DNA of 64,000 nt from Alkalihalobacillus bogoriensis ATCC BAA-922 (GTDB taxonomy: Bacteria; Bacillota; Bacilli; Bacillales; Bacillaceae_F), in the NCBI RefSeq assembly GCF_000621445.1, contig NZ_JHYI01000006.1, positions 62,001 through 126,000 of the forward strand, written 5' to 3'. Position 1 is the first letter of the stretch, and every line of letters starts with the position of its first letter. Shown here in pieces: positions 1 through 6,070 of the stretch. Under the pieces are notes generated by a model that saw only the letters and a program-made list of their open reading frames with translations, was not told where the DNA came from and did no database searches. Both the position numbers and the translations under genes were made by a program.

Positions 1-494
1 CGAACAAACACTTCTCGTACAGCCTTCGATAAACCTTCATCTAATGTAAATCGTTCTCGTGAGTAATCAAGGGCAAGACCGAGCTTTGACCATTGAGAGC
101 GTATAAAGGAAGCATACTCTTCTTTCCATTCCCAAGATTTTTCGAGGAATTTTTCCCGTCCTAAATCATAACGAGATAATCCTTCTTCTTTTAGTTTCCC
201 TTCCACTTTTGCTTGAGTCGCAATTCCAGCGTGGTCCATCCCAGGAAGCCAAAGTGCATCATAGCCTTGCATTCGTTTTGTTCGAATTAATATATCTTGT
301 AATGTTGTATCCCATGCATGACCTAAATGCAATTTCCCTGTCACATTTGGTGGGGGGATAACAATGGTATACGGCTTTTTACTCTCGTCACCTGTTGCCT
401 CAAAAAACTTCCCTTCGACCCAATACGGATACCATTTCGCTTCTGTTTCTTGCGGATTATATTTTGTTGGCATTGAAAGATCTTGATTTGCCAT
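1..494 (-). CDS. valS: Valine--tRNA ligase, N-terminal part (cut by window start)
   Basis: This is the first 164 codons of class I valyl-tRNA synthetase, which charges tRNA-Val in the cytoplasm. The translation begins [15 protein letters not shown]. It shows the HIGH-type signature HLGH at residues 56-59 and the ValRS segment [10 protein letters not shown] near residue 85. The ATG at 492-494 is preceded by an AGGAGG-type ribosome site at 501-508. The reading frame is open to base 1, so the rest of this usually ~880-residue enzyme lies outside the window. A Val-type T-box leader lies directly upstream and controls it. Confidence 0.97.
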   Translation of the reverse strand, partial: MANQDLSMPTKYNPQETEAKWYPYWVEGKFFEATGDESKKPYTIVIPPPNVTGKLHLGHAWDTTLQDILIRTKRMQGYDALWLPGMDHAGIATQAKVEGKLKEEGLSRYDLGREKFLEKSWEWKEEYASFIRSQWSKLGLALDYSRERFTLDEGLSKAVREVFV

Positions 495-524
495 GTGTGT
501 TCCTCCTTTGTTTTCTAAAAAAAT

Positions 525-785
525 ATAAAAAACTCCCTTCGCCTCAAAGGACGAAGAGAGTATCTCTCGCGGTACCACCTTTGTTTGCAAGCAAAATACA
601 CTTGCACACCTCAGTAAATGTAACGGTTCTCACCGGCTTACTTTACTCATTCGCTTGAACGTTCAAGTAAGCTGCTCATTGGGCGACCTTCAATTCGTAC
701 ATCCTGAAAAATCTTTCAGCTCTGATTTTTCTCTCTAAAAGGCATCCGAATTTACTCTTCCCTGTCATTGCAGTTTAGAATTTTA
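525..785 (-). promoter_or_regulatory. T-box riboswitch of valS (Val specifier)
   Basis: The leader upstream of valS contains the conserved T-box core, read on the minus strand as AAGGTGGTACCGCG (about 568-582). It is followed by a terminator hairpin (ACTC.CTTCG / CGAAGAGAGT, 532-561) and a T-rich tract. A GTC valine codon at 685-687 sits in a plausible specifier loop (GAAGGTCGCCC). Known T-boxes bind uncharged tRNA, which favours the antiterminator and lets transcription continue. The 5' end of the transcript near 785 is estimated, not seen. Confidence 0.92.
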
Positions 786-937
786 TTATCTTGCTATATT
801 CTACCTTTTTTTGATTTCATTCGTCAATATAAGCATAGCCATTTTTTTCTTTTCTATTCAACTTGCCTCTCTCTACTCACATTCAAGCTTAAAAAGCATA
901 TCGTAATAGTAACATACTATGGAGAGGAGCTATGAAA

Positions 938-1123
938 ATGCCAAGACGTAAATTTCGTCCACCATTATGGCTCGTCCGTTTTCGGCAAGTGATTTACCAA
1001 TGTATTTTTTATATCGTTTGTTTTCAATTTATTCGAACGCTTTTACTTCCTACAACGTTTGATGTTATTTTATTAACAATACTTGTGATTGTTTACGGAT
1101 TGTTTCTTTTAGGGGTTATTTAA
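938..1123 (+). CDS. Small membrane protein, two transmembrane segments
   Basis: A 61-residue protein starting MPRRKFRPPLWLVRF. It has a basic N-terminus followed by two hydrophobic stretches (roughly residues 15-38 and 42-61), so it is probably an inner-membrane hairpin protein with a cytoplasmic positive head. An in-frame ATG also exists at 932, but GAGGAG at 924-929 is 8 nt from the ATG at 938, which is the better start. It is divergent from valS and one of few plus-strand genes here. Its stop codon overlaps the first copy of the terminator-like 30-mer repeat. I do not recognise a family and infer no function beyond membrane location. Confidence 0.6.
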   Translation: MPRRKFRPPLWLVRFRQVIYQCIFYIVCFQFIRTLLLPTTFDVILLTILVIVYGLFLLGVI

Positions 1124-1154
1124 GAAAAACGCGGGAGCGTCTTTTCGTTTCAAG
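1123..1154 (-). repeat. Terminator-like 30-mer repeat, copy 1 (closes mini-gene copy A)
   Basis: The sequence AAGAAAAACGCGGGAGCGTC plus a TTTCGTTTCAAG tail recurs at five places in the window. On the minus strand it reads AAAGACGC-TCCC-GCGTTTTT, a compact hairpin with a U-tract, so each copy can act as a small intrinsic terminator for leftward transcription. This copy lies at the 3' end of the unit containing the 32-codon frame at 1319-1417. Confidence 0.65.
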
Positions 1155-1198
1155 TGAAGTGTATGATGAACAACCAACACATGCCATGTTTCATTTTC

Positions 1199-1344
1199 GC
1201 GGCCACAGGAGCGCTTATTCACGCAAAAGCAACTCTATTCCTAGCGATATATTATGATTAACTGCTCCTGTGTCCGCCAACGTTCCAAAACGCTAGTAAT
1301 GTTCACAGATAACGGTTTTCATGGCCGCTTACTTATCATAAACA
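1199..1344 (-). repeat. Structured interspersed repeat, core copy A (one arm deleted)
   Basis: This is a shortened copy of a ~195 bp intergenic repeat that also occurs at 5823-6018, 16662-16855 and 40822-41019. The long inner hairpin (ACAGGAGC / GCTCCTGT) and one outer arm (TGTTCACAGATAACGG) are present. The partner arm and the small ACGG/CCGT hairpin, about 50 nt, are missing. Comparison with the copy at 40822 shows the loss falls between two short GCGG direct repeats. All four copies have the same orientation. Confidence 0.8.
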
Positions 1345-1417
1345 ACAAAATTGCTATCGCGATAAATCCGACCCAAGTGTTGAATAATTCACTTAGGTCT
1401 TTTCTTGCTTGTCTCAT
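1319..1417 (-). CDS. Candidate 32-aa membrane peptide, copy A
   Basis: A short frame from ATG (1415-1417) to TGA, with 32 residues: a charged head MRQARKDLSELFN, then a single hydrophobic helix (about residues 15-28), ending MISKRP. GGAG lies 4 nt before the ATG. Its last codons lie inside the structured repeat core. A near-identical frame exists at 40992-41090, differing by P8L, S11L and L21I. The -35-like box reads TCGACT here against TTGACT in the other copy, so this copy may be less active. Small size and hydrophobicity resemble type I toxin peptides or small regulatory membrane peptides, but no family is recognised. All three copy differences change amino acids, which weakens the case for purifying selection. 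Confidence 0.4.
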   Translation of the reverse strand: MRQARKDLSELFNTWVGFIAIAILLFMISKRP

Positions 1418-1502
1418 AGTACTCCAAGTCCCTCATTCATTCTAAGAATTTATTAAAACAATGCTATACACAAGTCGACTATTTTATAGTTTCCTAAACA
1501 AT

Positions 1503-1535
1503 AAGAAAAACGCGGGAGCGTCTTTTCGTTTCAAG
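1503..1535 (-). repeat. Terminator-like 30-mer repeat, copy 2
   Basis: Second copy of the AAGAAAAACGCGGGAGCGTC repeat, with the same small minus-strand hairpin and U-tract. It lies just upstream of the mini-gene promoter region, so it would insulate that unit from leftward read-through. With copy 1 it forms direct repeats about 380 bp apart that flank the whole unit. Confidence 0.65.
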
Positions 1536-1662
1536 CGAAGTGCGGAGCCCTGCCCGCTTTTGATAGTGAACCCCAAGTGTTTTTCTTGGGGTGAAACGCG
1601 CAGGTGCGCAGCCTTCGCTCTTCTTGAATAAGCCTTCAAAACTTTTATACTCTTATCTTGTA

Positions 1663-1706
1663 AGAAAAACTGAGTGAGGAACCCCACCTCACTCAGTCCT
1701 TTTTTG
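1663..1706. terminator. Bidirectional intrinsic terminator
   Basis: An 11-bp stem ACTGAGTGAGG (1669-1679) / CCTCACTCAGT (1687-1697) is flanked by A-rich sequence on the left and a T-run on the right, so it can stop transcription from either side. It sits in the long gap between the small plus-strand membrane gene and ysxE. Confidence 0.75.
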
Positions 1707-1796
1707 TTTCCTGCAAATTGAAAAAACCTGTACTCTACTCCATGTACCCCATTATAATACTCAGGATACATTTCTCCTCCCAAGTTTCATAGAAAA

Positions 1797-1832
1797 ACAT
1801 TGGTGGTGTCATCGGACCGCCACCATCCATTA
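1797..1832 (-). terminator. Possible terminator hairpin in ysxE downstream gap
   Basis: On the minus strand TGGTGG pairs with CCACCA around a loop and is followed by ATGTTTTT. The loop is long and the stem short, so this is a weak call. The rest of 1707-1860 shows nothing else recognisable. Confidence 0.35.
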
Positions 1833-1861
1833 AATCTTTCATCACACACTAAACAAACAAG

Positions 1862-2079
1862 CTGATAGAAGCCTTCTATTAGACACTTCTTTCCGTTTTT
1901 GCACTCGTTTTGTCCAATAGAACCTTCCTATTAGACATTTCTCTCCGTTTTTACTCTTGTTTTGTCCAATAGAGCATTCCTATTAGACACTTCTTTCCGA
2001 TTTTACTTTTGTTTTGTCCAATAGAGCATTCCTATTAGACACTTCTTTCCGATTTTACTTTTGTTTTGTCCAATAGAAC
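1862..2079. repeat. Four tandem copies of a ~52-bp repeat
   Basis: The motif CTATTAGACACTTCTTTCCG followed by a pyrimidine-rich stretch and TTTTGTCCAATAG recurs with starts at 1877, 1928, 1980 and 2032, a spacing of 51-52 bp. The last two units are almost identical. At each junction GTCCAATAG faces CTATTAGAC, a near-perfect 9-bp inverted repeat, so each unit can form a hairpin. It is non-coding and lies downstream of ysxE. Confidence 0.88.
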
Positions 2080-2109
2080 CCTAAAACACAATTCAAACGC
2101 CCTCCGTTA

Positions 2110-2164
2110 AAGAAAAACGCGGGAGCGTCTTTTCGTTTAAAGCTCACCCGATTATGGGCGAGCT
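2110..2164 (-). terminator. ysxE terminator pair (hairpin plus 30-mer repeat copy 3)
   Basis: Immediately after the ysxE stop codon, AGCTCGCCC (2156-2164) pairs with GGGTGAGCT (2141-2149) on the minus strand and is followed by TTTAAACG. Directly behind it lies a third copy of the terminator-like 30-mer (2110-2140). The two hairpins in series probably end the coat gene transcript. Confidence 0.7.
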
Positions 2165-2173
2165 ACTATATGT

Positions 2174-3193
2174 TTATGTTTGTTTTACTTCGGGAGGAAA
2201 TAATATCGTTTTCAGCTGATGTACCTTTCTCATCGTAAACAAGCGTTTTTCTAACCGGCGAACATGATTTAATTCACTTAATGAAGCTCGGTTGTTCATA
2301 TACGTGTCGATTGAAAATAAAACCGGCTCTGGAAAATGCAAATAACCAAGCAATAATTGCTTTTCTTCTTCAAACAGTGGTAAATGCGCTTCATATGTTG
2401 CTAACCAATGCTTCAACTCATTATCATTCCATAAAGCATAGGCAAAAGAATGACGACAAAATAAAGCAAGATCTCGAGCTGGTGTGTCAAGTGATGCGCG
2501 TTCAAAATTAAAAAGAAGCGGTTCGCCGTAGGCCGTAAAGTGAACATGTTTCCTTGACAATTTCCCATGACAAAGGACCGTTCTATATTTCTCTTTTTCC
2601 TTTACCCCATCAAACCATTTTCCTGCACACCGTTTCGCTTCGTCCATCATGAGTAATAGTTGATGTGCATGTGTCATGAAGGTGAGTTCAAATGGTGACA
2701 TGTACACTTTTTGCTCAGCTAAATCAATAAACCGTTCAAGTTCTAGTCTTCGCAACTCCCATCTTTTCACTAATGTTTGGTAAGATTCTTCCATCGCATC
2801 TTGTTCATATGTTTGTGATTTAGATGTTAAGTGATGGATTATCCCCATTTGATTCATGATCTTCTGCTCTCTTGATTCTCTATCTTCGTATGGTTCGTTT
2901 TCAATCCAAGGCATTACATAATACGTATGTTGCTCTGTTGATAATGTTAATTCGCCGTACTTCGTTGGAATGATAGGAATAACAGATTGGTATTGGAGCC
3001 TTGCAAGTCTCCGAATATGGTGCGAAAATGTTTGTGCTTCTTCCCATAACATCACTGATTCTTTCAGTGCATAAGTGCCTTGCTGTGAATAGATTTTAAA
3101 AACTCTACCCTTTCTTTCGATTTGTTGAGGATAAAGATCATAATGAAATAATATCGGTGCTAACTTATCCCAATCTTCTCTGGTTGTCATCAT
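2174..3193 (-). CDS. ysxE: Spore coat protein YsxE, CotS-family kinase-like fold
   Basis: A 339-residue protein of the CotS/YsxE family, which keeps an aminoglycoside-phosphotransferase-like fold and is deposited in the spore coat of Bacillus. Visible features are YALKE near residue 37 (the lysine strand of the kinase N-lobe) and LCHGKLSRKHVHF near 207, resembling the HGD catalytic loop but with HGK. It is therefore probably non-catalytic. Two adjacent ATGs exist at 3193 and 3190, and AAGGAGGG just upstream favours the second. The start overlaps the end of the next upstream gene by about 29 nt, and spoVID lies one gene further up, suggesting a mother-cell sporulation operon. Confidence 0.85.
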   Translation of the reverse strand: MMTTREDWDKLAPILFHYDLYPQQIERKGRVFKIYSQQGTYALKESVMLWEEAQTFSHHIRRLARLQYQSVIPIIPTKYGELTLSTEQHTYYVMPWIENEPYEDRESREQKIMNQMGIIHHLTSKSQTYEQDAMEESYQTLVKRWELRRLELERFIDLAEQKVYMSPFELTFMTHAHQLLLMMDEAKRCAGKWFDGVKEKEKYRTVLCHGKLSRKHVHFTAYGEPLLFNFERASLDTPARDLALFCRHSFAYALWNDNELKHWLATYEAHLPLFEEEKQLLLGYLHFPEPVLFSIDTYMNNRASLSELNHVRRLEKRLFTMRKVHQLKTILFPPEVKQT

Positions 3194-4103
3194 TTCCCTC
3201 CTTTTCTGTTCTTTTGTTCGACCATTCTACTAGTACTTGGACAAGTTGTTGTTTTTCATTCCATGTCTGTTTCATATCGTCTACACGCTTGTACCATTTT
3301 TCCGTATCTTCTATATTAGTGACACATTCTATATATTCGGTCGGATATAATAATTCTGCAATGAGAAATGAAAGTTGTCTTGATTTGATAAGTTCAAACC
3401 TTTCTGAAATCCCATCTAATAATAAAAACAATGAAGACTCAGCTTCCTTTCTCCACCACTCTAAAACAAACATACTAAAGGAACGATAGCCTATTTCTGG
3501 ATTTTTTGCAGTTCCTTCAAAAAAAAGGACTGAAGCATCTTCTTTTAATTGTGTAAGAGAATGAATAGGATCGCAAATGGGCAACACGACATGATTGTTT
3601 TTCTCAATAATGTCACTCGCTTTATCTGCTCGTCCTCTAGCTTCTTTATAACATGTGGAAATGAGCTTTTTTTCACTTTCTGCTATTAAGTGTAGCTGCT
3701 GTTGAATTTGTTCAATCGAGGGAAAGAAATACTCGTGTTCAACAAAGCTAAGCTTTCTTTTGTCTTGCTCGAGTCCATACTGAAACATATGCCCGAAAAG
3801 ATTTCCCCATTTTTGTTCTGCTTGTCTGATTGGAGAGAGGGTGGCCACCTCATCATGAAGTGTAAGCCACCCTTTTTCATAGGGAACTTCCATATTATTG
3901 TTTATTGTACGTATCATGCGATCTGTCATGATAAACGGGGGACGACTACATTCCTCTCGCCAAGAAATATGCCATTGAAGCAATCGTTCATCTTCCCATA
4001 TCCGTACATTTTTTATACCTTTATTTGTTTGAATTCTATCTTTTCCAACTTGTTTAACTGTCGTATAACCATATTCTTGTTTTATTTTTTCAAGAAGTTC
4101 CAT
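3165..4103 (-). CDS. Putative spore coat-associated protein, divergent YsxE/CotS-like
   Basis: A 312-residue protein between spoVID and ysxE, overlapping ysxE by about 29 nt and lying 18 nt after spoVID, so almost certainly co-transcribed. The N-terminal region (roughly residues 1-110) has the layout of YsxE/CotS proteins: a short beta-rich start with RIQTNKGIKNVRIW, then a segment ending KWGNLFGHMFQYGLE. No nucleotide-binding or catalytic loop is visible. Position and pattern suggest a degenerate coat-kinase-like protein used in spore coat assembly. In B. subtilis spoVID is directly followed by ysxE, so this gene is an addition. The family assignment is inference. Confidence 0.6.
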   Translation of the reverse strand: MELLEKIKQEYGYTTVKQVGKDRIQTNKGIKNVRIWEDERLLQWHISWREECSRPPFIMTDRMIRTINNNMEVPYEKGWLTLHDEVATLSPIRQAEQKWGNLFGHMFQYGLEQDKRKLSFVEHEYFFPSIEQIQQQLHLIAESEKKLISTCYKEARGRADKASDIIEKNNHVVLPICDPIHSLTQLKEDASVLFFEGTAKNPEIGYRSFSMFVLEWWRKEAESSLFLLLDGISERFELIKSRQLSFLIAELLYPTEYIECVTNIEDTEKWYKRVDDMKQTWNEKQQLVQVLVEWSNKRTEKEGNDDNQRRLG

Positions 4104-4121
4104 CTATCTTCCCTACTCCTA

Positions 4122-5558
4122 CTATTCTTTTTTTGCTCTAACAATTGGAATATATAAAATTTGTCCTTGTTCAATTTGTTCACTTTCTAGTTTATTAATT
4201 CGAACAAGTTGACTCGCTTGAACTTCATAACGCTCTGCAATCATATCCAATGATTCATTTTCTTGAATGATACACATTCTTAGCTTAGAAAATTCTTCTT
4301 CTCCATTTGTGAGCATTTTTGTTAAATATAATGCATTTTCATTTTTCATAGATGGACGGTCACTTTCTTCTCCATCTTCTTCACGGTCCGGTTCTAACTC
4401 TTCTTCGGGCTCACTTGCAGAAAATGCAATCTCAGGCATTTGATTGTTGGCGATTCCTTTTAACGTCGATAAGCCTGAACCTGTATCTTTTTCATCACGA
4501 CTTACTTCTTCCACTTCTTCTTCAACAAGAGGTTCTTCATAACTTTGTAAAACAGGCTCCTCTTCTTTTGTTCTTTCAGCACGAGGGGCAGCAACAACTT
4601 GTGGAACAGGCTCTTCTTCTAATTTAGGTTCTGTCACCATTGGAGCGATCGGTTTATCTACGGTCTTTTCGATCGTTGTTCCACTCTCCTCTCCTTCAAA
4701 ACGAGGACTTCCGCCTGCCGCAACAGCTTGTAACGTCTTTTCTTCTTGTTTTTGTTCTACTTTTGCTTGAATGTTCGTTTGTACTGTTGGTTCAGGTCTA
4801 GCCTCGATTACGGGCTCCGGCTTGGATTCAACTGATTCTTCTATCGGTTCACGGTCAATCTCTTCAGTCACTTCTGTCTTTACTACTGTTTCTTCAATTT
4901 GTTCAGCCACTTCTTTTTGTTCAACTGTGGAAGGGGCTTCTATTTCTCCTGGTTCCATCTTCACTGTATTTTCTTCTTTCATAACAGGCTCTGCTTGTTT
5001 CTTTGCTTCGAAACGAAACGGTTGAAACACATCAGGTTGTACCGGTGGGATTGGGGGAACTTGAGATTGAGCTAGTTCTTGTTGCTCTTGTTGTTCGTTT
5101 GTACGTTCTTGTGTTGTTGTCGACATACCGCTTATCGTGACATCAGCAGTCAACTGAATGCAACTTCTTTCAGGTAAATCATAATCAAATGTCTCCACTT
5201 CAACATACACATCTTCTAAGTTATTAATGCGGTTCAATGGAATCGTCACATCAATCGGAAAATAATGTTTAATTTCACCAATTCCTTCATCTGATAATGA
5301 AATTTCTTCAATTGAACGAAAATGTAAATCATCACGTGAATCCTCACGCTCTTGATTTGCCATCTCTTGTTCTGTTTTCGGGCGGTACTCGCCTTTTAAT
5401 TGAAGGCCACCACGGATAAAAACATGGTCAGCACTTTCTTCAATTGTAATTTCTGGGTCTAATGACATTGATAATACTTCTGAAATTTCTTGACCTTTAT
5501 TGAGCCACACTGACTCCTCAATCGAAAATGATAATTTAGATGGATGATCTTGGGTCAC
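4122..5558 (-). CDS. spoVID: Stage VI sporulation protein D, spore coat assembly scaffold
   Basis: A 478-residue SpoVID, the mother-cell morphogenetic protein that lets coat proteins encase the forespore. It has a conserved N-terminal domain (about 1-145, beginning MTQDHPSKLSFSIEESVWLN), a long acidic low-complexity linker rich in Glu/Val/Pro (about 150-400), and a C-terminal LysM domain (about 430-475, with ESLDMIAERYEV and INKLESEQIEQGQILYIP). The start is GTG at 5556-5558 with AAGGAGGAA 7-9 nt upstream. A weak sigma-E-like -10 (CATAGGTT, 5623-5630) lies upstream. Linker length varies widely in this family, so overall size is unremarkable. Confidence 0.95.
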   Translation of the reverse strand: MTQDHPSKLSFSIEESVWLNKGQEISEVLSMSLDPEITIEESADHVFIRGGLQLKGEYRPKTEQEMANQEREDSRDDLHFRSIEEISLSDEGIGEIKHYFPIDVTIPLNRINNLEDVYVEVETFDYDLPERSCIQLTADVTISGMSTTTQERTNEQQEQQELAQSQVPPIPPVQPDVFQPFRFEAKKQAEPVMKEENTVKMEPGEIEAPSTVEQKEVAEQIEETVVKTEVTEEIDREPIEESVESKPEPVIEARPEPTVQTNIQAKVEQKQEEKTLQAVAAGGSPRFEGEESGTTIEKTVDKPIAPMVTEPKLEEEPVPQVVAAPRAERTKEEEPVLQSYEEPLVEEEVEEVSRDEKDTGSGLSTLKGIANNQMPEIAFSASEPEEELEPDREEDGEESDRPSMKNENALYLTKMLTNGEEEFSKLRMCIIQENESLDMIAERYEVQASQLVRINKLESEQIEQGQILYIPIVRAKKE

Positions 5559-5630
5559 AATGCGTTCCTCCTTCGAAATCTATTATCTACACTTTTTGTT
5601 ACGGTCATGGTCTGTACAGTAAAACCTATG

Positions 5631-5822
5631 ACAAGGCTTTACGATTTATGTATAAAACTTGTAAATTACAGGAGAGAAGGTGTTCCCCCCACTACTACAT
5701 CTTTATGGAGGGTGGGAAATGAATATGTCTTTTTTTATATATTTTTTCGTTACTAGAATGTCACTTCCGACCCGCATTACTCGTTAGGACATATTTGCAG
5801 AAGTATAGAAATCATTTTTTTA
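5631..5822. other. Gap upstream of spoVID, no clear gene
   Basis: AT-rich sequence between the spoVID leader and the structured repeat. It holds a C-run/G-run pair (TTCCCCCC near 5682 and GGGTGGGAA near 5710) that could form a hairpin, and a 22-codon plus-strand frame at 5719 with a GGAGGGTGGG site. Neither has other support, so no gene is called. Confidence 0.3.
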
Positions 5823-6018
5823 GGTCAGAGCAGCCCTTATTTGTGAACATGATACGGGTTTCTGTTTTTTAGTGGCCACAGGAGCCCTTATTCACGCAAA
5901 AGCAACTCTATTCCTAGCGATATATTATGATTAACTGCTCCTGTGTCCGCCAACGTTCCAAAACGCTAGCCATGTTCACAGATAACTGTTTTCATGGCCG
6001 CTTATTTACCATAAACAA
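5823..6018 (-). repeat. Structured interspersed repeat, core copy B
   Basis: A full-length copy of the ~195 bp repeat running from GGTCAGAGCAGC to CATAAACAA. It has the outer arms TTATCTGTGAACA / TGTTCACAAATAA, the inner hairpin ACAGGAGC / GCTCCTGT and a small ACAGAAACCCGT hairpin region. It begins on the minus strand immediately behind the ptsG terminator, and the 32-codon frame seen in copies A and D is absent apart from its last few codons. Confidence 0.85.
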
Positions 6019-6020
6019 AC

Positions 6021-6058
6021 TAAAGAAGGCTACCGAGAGATTTCTCGACAGCCTTCCT
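6021..6058 (-). terminator. ptsG terminator
   Basis: GAAGGCT (6025-6031) pairs with AGCCTTC (6050-6056), with additional CCGAGA/TCTCG pairing inside. On the minus strand it follows the ptsG stop codon and runs into TTTAGTTTG. The structured repeat starts directly after it. Confidence 0.8.
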
Positions 6059-6070
6059 CCAATACACTTA

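Noticed and set aside
1254-1445. Plus-strand frame MINCSCVRQRSKTL... recurring at 5927 and 40927
   Set aside because: It recurs only because it is read across the structured repeat; it has no ribosome site and its ends differ among copies.
1484-1783. 99-codon minus-strand frame with a GGAGGAG site near its start
   Set aside because: It runs through the bidirectional terminator at 1669-1697, a CCCCAAG/CTTGGGG hairpin and the 30-mer repeat; the C-terminal half is read from repeats and no protein pattern is seen.
1862-2079. Tandem repeats considered as a CRISPR array
   Set aside because: The units are contiguous, with no unique spacers of constant length, and there are no cas genes.
3702-4157. 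151-codon plus-strand frame opposite the second coat gene
   Set aside because: It is antisense to a well-supported gene, with no ribosome site and a low-complexity C-terminus.
5719-5787. 22-codon plus-strand frame with a GGAGGGTGGG site
   Set aside because: Its codons are AT-rich with no recognisable pattern, and the G-run may only be one side of a hairpin with the C-run at 5682.
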